Below are positions 33,930-44,049 of a stretch of DNA of 64,000 bases, in pieces (the first letter of the stretch is position 1; each line of letters opens with the position of its first letter). Both the position numbers and the translations under genes were made by a program. Source of the stretch: Monoplex corrugatus (lineage: Eukaryota > Mollusca > Gastropoda > Littorinimorpha > Ranellidae); NCBI GenBank assembly GCA_030674185.1, contig CM060307.1:39147280-39211279 (forward strand), read 5' to 3'. Under the pieces are notes generated by a model. It had not been told where the DNA came from, made no database searches, and was given only the letters and a program-made list of their open reading frames with translations.

Positions 33930-33955
33930 TCTGTGTGTGTGTGTGTGTGTGTTCT
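33720..33955. repeat. GT array with GCGT blocks
   Basis: GT with GCGT/GAGCGT islands in the left half and purer GT at 33899-33952. Confidence 0.94.
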
Positions 33956-33959
33956 GTTA

Positions 33960-34515
33960 ATATTGTTTTGTAGTTAATTAATTTATTTACTTACTTTCTT
34001 ATTAGTACATTTACTTATTAGCTTGATATTTTATTTATTTATTTACCGTTAAACATACTGGTTATTTATTTATAAGCTTCTTCGTTTTATTTTTTCTTCT
34101 TAAGGCAAAATGGCTACACTTTTTATAGAATGTGTGACCACAGCACAGTTTTAAGACAGACTTAACAATGGCACTCGTCCCTGACTAGATGATACAATTG
34201 TCATTATCACATTTGACACAAAGGTCTGAGACCACACATGTAATCCTTAACTTATCTGGGACACCCTGAAAACAGCCTTACCCTTGACCGGGACGAGATA
34301 GACAGAATATGATACAGTATTTGGGAATTCATGTTTTCCCTCCAAAACAGTTTGTATGGTAAGCCACAAGTCAAGACTTTTACTGCTATGACTCACCGAA
34401 GATATGTTTTCAATCATCGTAGCTTGTGTGCTACAGATTCACTTCTATCTTCCCCAGCGTTTAATGACGCTTGTCTCTACTTTGACATAGTTTTATAACG
34501 TTGTCATTTCATTCA
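33960..34515. other. Unassigned sequence
   Basis: A short AT-rich TTAT stretch at 33960-34090, then unrecognised sequence without a gene. Confidence 0.45.
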
Positions 34516-34520
34516 TAGTA

Positions 34521-34596
34521 CTGACTGCACTGGTTCTTTTGAAAAAGGCCGTGGACTCAAGATCTGATGTCTCAAGTTCAGTTCCAGCCCTCAAAA
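34521..34596 (+). mobile_element. tRNA-like SINE R7, head-only copy
   Basis: GGCCGTGGACTCAAGATCTG followed by ATGTCTCAAGTTCAGTTCCA and GCCCTC matches the R7 heads at 16.2 and 59.3 kb. It is immediately followed by the TTAA of a MITE, which may have interrupted or replaced the body. Confidence 0.68.
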
Positions 34597-34680
34597 TTAA
34601 CCCCTGACTTCCCACCCTATCCACCTACTGCAAAAACGTAGGCCTTTGATTCCCTCACCCTAGCCATCAGCCTCTTTTCC
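34597..34680. mobile_element. piggyBac-like MITE, truncated copy 2
   Basis: TTAA (34597-34600) then CCCCTGACTTCCCACCCTAT and CCACC, followed by an interior reading CTGCAAAAACGTAGGCCTTT that matches the copy at 17.83 kb (CTGCAAAAACTAAACCTTTT). The right arm is missing. Confidence 0.65.
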
Positions 34681-34774
34681 TATGTCTTCTTCTCTTTGTA
34701 TGTCCATTGTGGTCAGTAGCAATATCTTGGACTCATCATTTACCTTTCTCTCTCTTTTTTCTGTTCCTAATAGT

Positions 34775-35232
34775 TGGCCTAGCCAGCAGAATCAGCCAAG
34801 CCAAAACAGCATTCAAGAAGATGAAAAGCATTCTTACTAACAAAGGCCGATCAATTCACATCAGAAAGAGAGTTTTGAATGTTATATAGAACCGATAATG
34901 TTGTACGGTTGTGAGGTGTGGACAGTCAACACATAAAGCCAGAACAAGACTGAGGCAGCTAAAATTTGTTTTCTAAAAAGAATGTTAAGAGTTCAATGGA
35001 CAGCAAAGAAAACAGACAAGGCAGTCTTGACTGAGGCAGACACAGGAAGATTATTGATAAGGAAGATTAAGAAAAGAAAACAAAATTTATAAGCCGTTTA
35101 ATGAGGAAAGGGGAATTAGAGCACCTGGTCCCAACAGGAGAGGGTGGAAGATGTGCTTGCGGTGACAAAGGATAGATGCATATGGAGGGCCATGATCGCC
35201 AACGCCATGCAGCAGTGCACATGATAATGATG
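34775..35232 (+). mobile_element. Family A RTE-like 3' fragment (copy A3)
   Basis: Starts inside the RT ORF with LASRISQAKTAFKKMKSILT and HIRKRVLNVI (open to 34887), then continues with stops and frame changes through sequence equivalent to LYGCE.WTVN, FLKRML, TAKKTDKAVLTEADTGR, FISRLMRKGELEHLV and the MIANAMQQCT-like end, finishing in a short ATGATAATGATGACGATG tail at 35220-35238. It is collinear with A1 and A2 and is a pseudogene. The tail has only a few triplets, in contrast to the long GAT array at A1. Confidence 0.84.
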
Positions 35233-35239
35233 ACGATGT

Positions 35240-35745
35240 AGCCACCAGCGTCTTTTCTTCATGTCTTTTTGTCTGTATGTTCATTGTAGTCAGTAGCAGT
35301 ATCTTGAACTCATTATTTACTTTTTCTCTTTTTTTATCCATTTCTAATAATCGGCCTGTATGTAAGCCACTTGCTCTTTATATCATTCTTTCACTCATCC
35401 ATTATCTGTGTCTGTCAAGTTGTCACTACTTTATTTGCAGTCATGAAATGTACAACATTTGTTTTATGGACCAAAAATAAGTCTGTATTTGTTTGTCTCC
35501 ATTCATACACTCACCCACTTACCCCATAAATCAGAAACATTATTCACATTATAGTTCTTTCATGAAACAGCCACTTTAAATTAAAATATGATCTGTACAG
35601 AGATTGTTTTAGTCTAGGTACCCAAGACCAGTACACATAGTTTGTTGAAAACATGATCGACTGACTGTCTCTTGAGAGACTTGGAATTGCTTAAAAAAAC
35701 TAATTTCTTTAATTTTTTCCTTGTTTGTTGTGTTGATTGACTTTC
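35240..35745. other. Unassigned AT-rich sequence
   Basis: No gene or repeat recognised, though TCTTTTTGTCTGTATGTTCA, TTGTAGTCAGTAGCA here resembles 34690-34730 (direct repeat of about 90 bp flanking copy A3). That flanking similarity may mark an old duplication around the insertion. Confidence 0.5.
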
Positions 35746-36711
35746 TTGTATGTATCTCTTGCAATTCACCAATAAAACTTACATATTTGTTTTTTAGTTT
35801 CTAAATCAATGTTGCAAATCACACATTGGCCTGCAATTAAATGGTTTGTGGCATTCTGTTTTTTCTTGCAACTGGTTTATCTACTTTGACTACAATGTTT
35901 TTCAAACCAGATAGCACTCTGCTTTACGTTTTGCATTCTACTAATTGAATTATAGTTTTGAACAGTCCTTCTACCTGACTGCCAAAATATAAGGCCAGTC
36001 CGCCTTACAAAACAAACCACTCTTTGTGTCTTCGAAACTAACCTTGTGATGTGAGAGTCAAGAACACCATAACATTCTTGGGTTTCAGTCTTGTTTTTCA
36101 GTGCTTTTTTTAGTGCCTGATGGTAATTCGATACTAAAAGAAAGAAAAGGAAGCACAGACTTTAACAAATAAATAAAAATCGATCGTCGTGTCTTAAAGT
36201 GGTGATATGTAATCCTTTCCCTTTCAGCTAAGATAGGATTTAATCTATCTAGCTTCTGACCTCTGAAGGCCATTTTCCTGTTTAAGATTGCATCGTTTTA
36301 CATCAGCCAACATCGACCGTATTCTGCTGTAGGAATCTACAGCATTTGAAAAACATATTGACCAAAGTGAAAGACTACTGTGTTTTTTTGTTGTTTTTTG
36401 TTGTTGTTGGTTTTTTTCGACGAGAAGGGCAATCTAAATGCTATTCAAGTTAGCATCAAACGACTCAAGGACTTTCTTTTATTCTTGCATTGCTGTTTGA
36501 AGAGGCTTTGTGGCAGTGGTAGTGCTATTGATTCTTTCAGCCGGGCCAGTTTGTTTCTGTTGAAAGCTGTAATCAGTGAGGTCTGTGGCACAGAACACAA
36601 TGTTTGGTCAGGCTTGTAGTCAATGCCTTCTGCTGTATCCTTTTCTTCTTCTGGACTTCTTCCTTATTTATGATATGGGCGTTTGTTTTTAGCGACCAAA
36701 TTTAAGAGCGC

Positions 36712-36779
36712 GGGCGCTCGCGCGCGTACACACACACGCATACACACACACACATACACACACACATATACACACACAC

Positions 36780-36848
<69 letters not shown>

Positions 36849-36960
36849 TACATATACACACACTCCACAGAGAATACATCAGTGCACTAGTTGGGGTTTT
36901 TTTTGTCAGTTTGTTTCTTTCTTTCATTCTTTCTTTCTTTCTTTCTTTCTTTCTTTACTT
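36712..36960. repeat. CGCG, CA and TTTC arrays within R3 block a
   Basis: A short GCGCGGGCGCTCGCGCGCG block (36708-36726), CA (36728-36845), then TTTC (36916-36957). Confidence 0.93.
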
Positions 36961-37056
36961 GAATAGAGTGAGTTTCTCTTTCTCATTCTCCTCTGTTCGT
37001 TTGGTTGGCTGGTTGGTTTTCTACCTCTCCTCTTCCTTTTTCTCCTTCACTCCCAC

Positions 37057-37355
37057 TCTTCTTCTTGTTCTTGTTCTTCTTCTTCTTCTTCTTCTTGCTC
37101 TTCTTCTTGTTCTTCTTGTTGTTGTTCTTCTTCTTCTTTTTCTTCTTTTTCTTGTTCTTCTTGTTCTTCATGTTCTTCTTGTTCTTGTTCTTGTTCTTGT
37201 TCTTGTTCTTCTTTTCTTCTTCTTCTTCTTCTTCTTCTTCTTCTTCTTCTTCTTCTTCTTCTTCTTCTTCTTCTTCTTCTTCTTCTTCTTCTTCTTCTTC
37301 TTCTTCTTCTTCTTCTTCTTCTTCTTCTTCTTCTTCTTCTTCTTCTTCTTCTTCC
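37057..37355. repeat. TTC trinucleotide array, about 300 bp
   Basis: TTC/TTG mixture (37057-37210) followed by an almost perfect run of about 48 TTC triplets (37211-37355). On the minus strand it is GAA. Poly-Phe, poly-Ser, poly-Leu and poly-Glu frames across it are artefacts. Confidence 0.96.
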
Positions 37356-37919
37356 TTTAACTCTTTCGTTTCATCGATCACCTATACACATACATATCAA
37401 AGCTGAAGTTTTGAAAAAGATATCGAATGTAAGCAGATTTTAAATAGATTTGTTTTGTACACTTGTTTTATACTGGTTTGTAGCATACAACTGCAATGAC
37501 AATACATATTATTTGGCAATGACTGTTCCTTGTCCCCGACACATCCAATGGAAAGAGGAACTTGGCAAATAGTATTCTGTTTCTGACTCTGTCTGGCTTG
37601 ACATAACCTTTGCTTATGTGGCTTCCAGTCTACATAGTAATAAATGGCCATCTAACACTGTTCTGTGAGGGAAAGGTGAAGGAACAAGAGAAGAAAACCA
37701 CTAATTCAGGCCTTAAGAGAACCTGAAGTCTACAATACCTTGGCTGTCCTCATCATTAGGGTTCTGTGAAAACCTATACATTTCTTTCTTTTTCCATGTA
37801 CTTCTTCAAGAGAATGAAACAGTCACAACAAGCTGGGTGTTTCTGCAAGGTCTCTCTTGTTCTCTTACAATGCTGCTTTTCATTAATAAGTATTACTTTT
37901 ACAGTTCAATTTATATTGC

Positions 37920-37923
37920 AATA

Positions 37924-37956
<33 letters not shown>

Positions 37957-38410
37957 CAAAGTGAGGCAGAAAGAGAGACAGAAAGAGACACAGGAGAGAG
38001 ACAAAGAGAGGCAGAAAGATTGAGAGACAAACAGACAGAGAAAGAGAAAGAGAGAGAGAGAGAGAAGGAAAGAGAGTAAAAAGACAAAAAGAAAAACACA
38101 CAGAGGAAACGAAAAATGACTGACAAGTGTGAAAGATAAACACCAGACACTAACTTTACCAGGGCTAGTATACTATCATTCAGGAAATATGAAATAGTGA
38201 GAACTACCAGTACACCAAAAGAAGACCTCAGGAGGAACCAACACAGACAGCAAGGAACTAGACCCATGAGAAATACTCTCTTTGCACAGAATAAGTGCGT
38301 TGCCAATGCCAAAACGAGAAGCAAATACCCAGAACGGTTTATCAGAAGATAACAAACTGAAGGAAGCAACATGAAGAAATTGCTGTGAATCATAATGCAC
38401 CAAAATACAG

Positions 38411-38442
<32 letters not shown>

Positions 38443-38645
38443 AAAATACAGAAGAGAAGAGAAGAGAGAGAAGAGAAGGAGAGAGAGAGGAGAGAAGAGA
38501 GAGAGAGAGAATACAGACAGACAAAAAGACAAAAAACAGAGACAGAGAAAGAAAACAGAGACACAGCGAGAGCGAGCGAGAGAGCGAGCGAGAGAGAGAG
38601 GGGGGGGGAGAGACAGAGAGAGAGAGAAAGAAAGAGAGAGAGAAA
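37920..38645. repeat. GA / GACA arrays flanking a unique segment
   Basis: GA/GACA at 37922-38100, about 300 bp of unassigned sequence, then GA/AGAGA/GCGA at 38408-38643. A frame of 278 codons on the minus strand is built from the two arrays and is not a gene. Confidence 0.9.
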
Positions 38646-38699
38646 TAACGCTTGCACTATCTTTGTCCCACCCCCCTGCTCAACTTTCAAAAAATAGTA

Positions 38700-38820
38700 A
38701 TGTAATAGTAATGATATCATCAACAATAATAATGATAACGACAACAAACAATAATAATACTACTAAATTACTACTAATACGACTACTACTGCTACTACCA
38801 ACAATAATAATAATATATAC
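38700..38820. repeat. AAT / ACT / CTA trinucleotide stretch
   Basis: Degenerate AATAATAAT and ACTACTACT units leading into an L2/CR1-like tail. Confidence 0.85.
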
Positions 38821-38868
38821 ATTTATGGTGCGCGTAACAGTGCTCTAGGCGCCAACGATTATACAATA
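38796..38868 (-). mobile_element. L2/CR1-like 3' tail fragment
   Basis: On the minus strand GGCGCCTAGAGCACTGTTAC, GCGCACCATAAATGTATA and TATTATTATTATTG resembles the 3' tail of L2/CR1-type LINEs and their SINE partners, comparable to the end of family C at 19.26 kb (a GCGC motif, then ATAAATA, then a short TATT-type repeat). No coding part is attached. Confidence 0.62.
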
Positions 38869-39117
38869 CAAAAAGAAGCGAATATGATAATACCAATTTT
38901 AAGCATTAACACCACACTTACAAACAGACACAACAAGAACGCATTAAACCAGATAGGATATGACAGGATAACAAAGTTAACTGAAATAGGCGCAAACATT
39001 TCATTCCATCTTACAGGAGCAGATAACAGATGTTTGACATCTATCTGCTCTGAAGACTCCAACAATGATCATAATACTGATAATAATAGGACCAAGAAAT
39101 ATTCATGAACATGCAAA

Positions 39118-39595
39118 AGAACGTTATTTCATACAACCAGACAAAACTGACGCAAATTTTCGGCCAATTGGCCTTTGTCAAGCGTAAATGTAAGATCACA
39201 AAAGAACAAACAACAAATACAAAAATTCGGAGACAAAGACCAAACACTTTCCCTGCTGCTTAGTCCAGTAGGAGAAAAAATAATGAAATGAAACCGTAAT
39301 GTATTTGTGACTAAATAGTAAAAAATGGGAATAGGGGAGGCAGAAACGATGTCTGAGGAGAAGTGATATGAATTCTACGATCTGAAGAGTGGTCATGCCA
39401 TATTAACATTGTTTTATCCCGCTGACGGTCTTTTGTAATCTTACATTTCCGCTTGACAAATTCCAGTTAGCCGAAGATTTGCACCAATCTTTGTCTGGTT
39501 GTACTAAATATGCGTTCTGATTCTATGTACATGTTTTTCTCGTTCCTGTTTACTTGAAAGCGGGCAGTCGCACTTATTTTGGAATACTGATAATA
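39118..39595. mobile_element. Foldback element R6 (inverted arms of about 75 bp)
   Basis: Left arm 39118-39196 and right arm 39424-39503 are inverted copies sharing TCTTTTGTRATCTTACATTT, CGCTTGACAAA, CCGAARATTTGC and TTTGTCTGGTTGTA. About 230 bp lies between. Right of the arm, GCGTTCTGATTCTATG and GAAAGCGGGCAGTCGCACTT match 55.5-55.6 kb. It may be a foldback MITE or two inverted copies of a small repeat. Confidence 0.65.
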
Positions 39596-39599
39596 TCAG

Positions 39600-40290
39600 T
39601 ATGATAAAGAAAGATCATTATAAATGAATATTTGAATAAATATGCATACGAATAAGATTAATTAACTTAAGTCATCATAAATGAATGGTTGAACAAATAA
39701 CTTTGCGCGTAAAAGAAATAAATAAACTTATAAATGCAAACTTTAAGATTATATGAAAAAAATAAGTGTGTATGTTAATATTGACCTGAATTCCTTTTTT
39801 TTCTGCAGTTTCTCATTTCATATCAACAGTCCCCTCTACTGTTATGCCAGTGCGTGGCTTACAGTAAATACGCTCACATCAGATCAGAGGAGGGTGGGTG
39901 GTGTGGCATGAACAGAATGTCTAACTTGATTTCTGCCACAAGGGGAACATTACTAGAGCTGTGTGAAGTCTGTGTGTGTGTCTGAATTCTGCCTGCTGTG
40001 CTCTGGACAAATTGGATTGTGACATTGCTGACTGTCTGCCTGTCTGTTTCGCTCTGTTTTTGTATGACTGCACTTTTAATACTCAAGTATTATGTTTTTA
40101 CGGTTTTTCTTTCTTCACAACAGAGATGTGGGCTGTTGTTTATATCAGTTTAGGCGATCATGTTGCCACAGTGTAACATTACCGATCTGTTTGTATTATA
40201 GTTATCAATTAGTTGACTGGTTAATATGCTTTCTTATTTAGGTTTTTAAGTATTCATTCATTTGCTTATCTGGTTATTTCTGTATCTGTT
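39600..40290. other. Unassigned AT-rich sequence
   Basis: Contains an ATGAATA/AAATA-rich stretch at 39610-39730. No gene seen. Confidence 0.45.
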
Positions 40291-40375
40291 TGCCTATTTT
40301 TTATGTATTCATTTATTTATCGTTCTATTTTTTATTAATGTGGTCTTCTTGTTGTTGTTTTTTTATTAATTTGTT

Positions 40376-40810
<435 letters not shown>

Positions 40811-40851
40811 GCTGTGTATCTATTTTTCATTTGTATATTCATCTTTTTTTT

Positions 40852-40880
40852 CGGGGGTCGGGGGGGGGGGGGGGGGGGAT
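40852..40880. repeat. Poly-G run
   Basis: GGGGGTCGGGG followed by about 17 further G. Another run of 14 G lies at 42484-42497. Confidence 0.9.
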
Positions 40881-40889
40881 ACGTATACA

Positions 40890-41105
40890 TTGTGCTTGTG
40901 TGAAGTGCATGCTAAAAAGGTAACTTCAGTTCACTGAATTATTTGAAAAGTCTTGGTACCAGGTAAGCACTAAAGATTTGAATGGAGGGAAGAAAAAAAA
41001 TGTTCACGTCTGATCAGAAACCAAACCTGCTCTTCTGCAACAAGGCAGTCACTTTATCCATTACACTATTGTTGTATTGATAGTTTTGTAACTTTTCACC
41101 TCTTC
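40890..41105. other. Unassigned sequence
   Basis: Nothing recognised. Confidence 0.4.
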
Positions 41106-41159
41106 TCTCTGTCCTGTTTCTCTATTTCTATGTTTGTTTCTATCCGTATTTCCATCCCC

Positions 41160-41318
41160 TCCCCTCTCTCTCTCTTTCTCTCTGTATATATGTCTCTATG
41201 TCTGTCTGTCTGTCTCTGTCTGTCTGTCTCTGTCCCTGTCTCTTTCTCTCTCTTCTCTCTGTCTCTGTCTCTATTTCTGTCTGTCTGTTTGTCTCTCTCT
41301 CTCTCTTTTCTCTCTCGT
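41160..41318. repeat. TC / TCTG array
   Basis: Short pyrimidine array with TCTG units. Confidence 0.9.
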
Positions 41319-41494
41319 CAATGTCAGTATAATTGTGAGGACTGGGGGAGGGGTTTAAGAAAGACGGGGGAAGGGATAAAGGGAATAGAGGTAGGAGGGA
41401 GACAGACAGAACGAAAGAGATGGGGAATGAGAGAGAAAGATGAATGCATGTGTTACTTATGTGTTGTTGCTGATATATTAGTTTTATTTGTGTT

Positions 41495-41640
41495 TTGTTT
41501 GTTCGTGTTTTTGCTTGTTTGTTTGTTTGTTTGTTTGTTTGTTTGTTTGTTTGCTTGCTTGCTTGCTCGCTTGTTTGTTCGTTTGTTTGCTTGTTCTTTG
41601 TGTTTTGTTTCTTTGTTTGCTTACGTGTTTGATTTGGTTG
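41495..41640. repeat. TTTG / TTGC array
   Basis: TTTG run 41510-41555 followed by TTGC/TTCG units. A weak R9-like segment (CGTTTGATGGCGGAACTGGA, TAYGAC.ATATAGACAAACC) follows near 41880-41985. Confidence 0.88.
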
Positions 41641-42064
41641 TCTGTTGTCTCATTTTGTTTTCATTTTTGTTTTTGTGTTTTGTTTGGTTACACTTGTTTT
41701 CTCCTGCTGTGTTTGGTTTTGCCGTTTTCTGACGATTTACTTTTTATCAGAAACATACAATTCATTTTATGCCCACACTCCGAATATCATACGATGGTTT
41801 CGACATCTGTTCCGGGCATTCTGGAATCAGTTTCAGTTTCTTAGACTCTCGCTGACGGCAACATATGTTTCCTCAACAATCCTAACAAAATACCACGCAG
41901 TCGTTTGATGGCGGAACTGGAGAAGAAGAAAACCTACGACTATATAGACAAACCAGGAAACGTTGCACTTATTGTTAATATACTTAGGTACCGATCTGTG
42001 TGTCTGTGCATTGACAGCTGGCGTTACGACTAGATGTACATAATAATCTCGAGACAAAAAGAGA

Positions 42065-42300
42065 CAACAGAAAATGCTAATGAATAAATAAATAAATAAA
42101 CAAATGAGTGAATAAATGTACATATACATGAATAGTAGAAAACAAGTATGCATGAATACATAATTAAATAAACGAAATGAGTGAATGAATAGCTATTAAA
42201 ATAAATAGGTGAATAAATAGAAAAATGAATATATAAATATGTACATGCATAAATAAACACACGAATAATTAAAAAAGAAAAGAAAAGAAAGAAAGAGATA
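42065..42300. repeat. Degenerate AAAT / GAAT / AGAA stretch
   Basis: Tetranucleotide-derived, A-rich, low complexity. Confidence 0.8.
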
Positions 42301-43050
42301 AGTGGATAAAAGAACCCAGAGGGTAGTTCAACAAGGCCAGGAAGGGCCAAAAGACATCGCGGGAAATGGCATTCCAAAGAGGTCTAAGCTGGAATGACAT
42401 GTGACAAACTGCCCATCTTAGAATCAGGTCCATCCGCTTATCTTTATGTGACCTCCTGCCCTCGAATGCTAATCTGGTCAAGTGGGGGGGGGGGGGGCAG
42501 GGAGGGATCGTACGACCCTGCATGCCCGCTCCTCCAGGGCAAACAAACAACAGAACTTGTCCTGAGCTCATGAAAGGTGGTGCTTATCAAAGGAAGGCAC
42601 ACACGGAGGCACAAGCAAGTGCTCCATTTATCACAAAAGCGATCAGTACTGTCAGTGGAAAAACGTGGCACCATAAGCTCAGGCAACCTTCTACAACACA
42701 GTAGAAGGCACACAGCAAACTTTCGCCCATAAAAGGATGTGACATCTGGAGCATGGAAGCGGGGGTCAGCTGGATGGAGCAGAAGACAAAGAGGAAATGC
42801 ACAGCAGCTCTTCCACAATGGAAACACCCAGAAATCATACCCAAGAATGGTATGAGACTACTATTCATCAAAACAAATGACTCTAATCGAGCTCTAAATG
42901 AAAGTAGAATAGAGGAAGCCCATATCTACAAGACTAATATGCCAACAACTCGAGGGAATCTGTCTTTCCAGCCAAAGTTCTTGCTATAGAGATTAAAGCA
43001 AGAGCACATCTGTACATGTAAATGCAAATCGGCCTATGACTTCCTGAAAA
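42300..43050. other. Unassigned higher-complexity segment
   Basis: About 750 bp with balanced composition and only a poly-G run at 42484. Open frames of up to 127 codons exist on both strands but give no recognisable domain. This is one of the few stretches that could be unique host sequence. Confidence 0.45.
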
Positions 43051-43064
43051 AGCTCTCGATGTCT

Positions 43065-43339
43065 GAGAGAGAGAGAGAGAGTGAGAGAGAGAGAGAGAAA
43101 GGCAGACAGACAGACAGATAGAGAAAGAGAGACAGATAGACAGACAGACAGACACAGACCCAGAGAGAAAGAGAGACAGAGAAGACAAGACAGACAGACA
43201 GACACAGAGACAGAGACAGAGATAGACAGACAGACAGACAGACAGAGAGAGAGGTCTTAATCCTGAAAACCAATGGTAGAAACAGGTGAAAAGTGTTCTA
43301 GCTAGATCTGGTCAAGCTCTCGATTTCTGAGAGAGAGAA

Positions 43340-43387
<48 letters not shown>

Positions 43388-43500
43388 GAAAAAGAGACAG
43401 ATAGACAGACAGAAAGACAGACACAGACAGAGAGAGACAGACACAGAGACACAGAGAGACAGACAAACAGACACAGAGAGAGAGGTCTAAATCCCGAAAA
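43065..43500. repeat. Duplicated GA/GACA arrays with shared flanks
   Basis: Arrays at 43065-43250 and 43328-43485 are each preceded by AGCTCTCGATKTCTGAGAG and followed by GAGAGGTCT.AATCC.GAAA, CCAATGG.AGAAACAGGTGA and AAAGTGTTCT. So a unit of about 250 bp including array and flanks is tandemly duplicated. Confidence 0.9.
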
Positions 43501-43579
43501 CCAATGGCAGAAACAGGTGAAAAGTGTTCTGGTCAAGGTGGAAGAAAATGAACTTCCTACTGTTTACAAATCCAAGACG

Positions 43580-43905
43580 TGTTGCCAATGCCTGAGAGCT
43601 TAGTGGTTACGACATCCGTCACAAGGGTGACTTGACTTAGAAATGCCTGTCCACCTTGGCCTGTGCATGTTTAAGATCCTACGGCAGTTGAAAATCGTGA
43701 AGAGCAGGGCTGTCGCCCAGGTGCCCTGGTATAAAAACATTGGACAGATAGGTTTGATTTCCCACGTCCCTCTTCTTGAAGATCAATAAGCCTTCCTGCC
43801 TTTCTAAAGTCTTGGTTAAAAAAAAAATGGGTGGCGCTACACTGCGGCGACGCACCCTTAACAGGGCGAGCAATTCGAGTAACACTGGTAAATCCACTGT
43901 AAGAA
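43580..43905 (+). mobile_element. Degenerate SINE-like element
   Basis: A box A-like GAGAGCTTAGTGGTTACGAC stands at 43595-43615, but a clear box B is missing. The 3' part after a run of A contains GGGTGGCGCTACACTGCGGC and GACGCACCC, then GGGCGAGCAATTCGAGTAAC, similar to a SINE tail common in gastropods (recalled, not searched). Orientation and limits are uncertain. Confidence 0.5.
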
Positions 43906-44049
43906 AAGAAAACAAACGCATCTGAAATGGTCTGTGCAAAGATTGATCCCTTTATGCAATATGGCTAAACTCTTTCTATTAGGACGGAAGGATTGTGCCA
44001 ATCGAGTTCAATGCCAACAAGCAAAAGCCTCATAGCTTCAAATGTCCAT

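Larger units (their letters stand above)
35750..37940 (+). repeat. R3 block a
   Basis: Long non-coding module matched by block c (47.25-49.72 kb) over its whole length and by block b (45.70-47.24 kb) over its left part. Order: AT-rich left end with TAACATA-type AT sequence, TCAAGAACACCATAACATTC (36057), GTGGTGATATGTAATCC, TGCATCGTTTACATCAGCC, ATCAAACGACTCAAGGAC (36455), GTGGCAGTGGTAGTGCTATTGA, CA array (36728), TTTC/TTC array (36916-37355), then GTGGCTTCCAGTCT (37618) and a GA/GACA array from 37920. Class unknown, no terminal repeats seen. Confidence 0.8.

Noticed and set aside
36683..37406. Poly-Phe/Leu/Ser frames and a poly-Glu frame over the TTC array
   Set aside because: Pure simple-repeat translation; no start context, no other domain.
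42522..42827. Possible genes in the higher-complexity segment (frames of 60-127 codons)
   Set aside because: No recognisable motif, overlapping frames on both strands, and no splice or conservation evidence.
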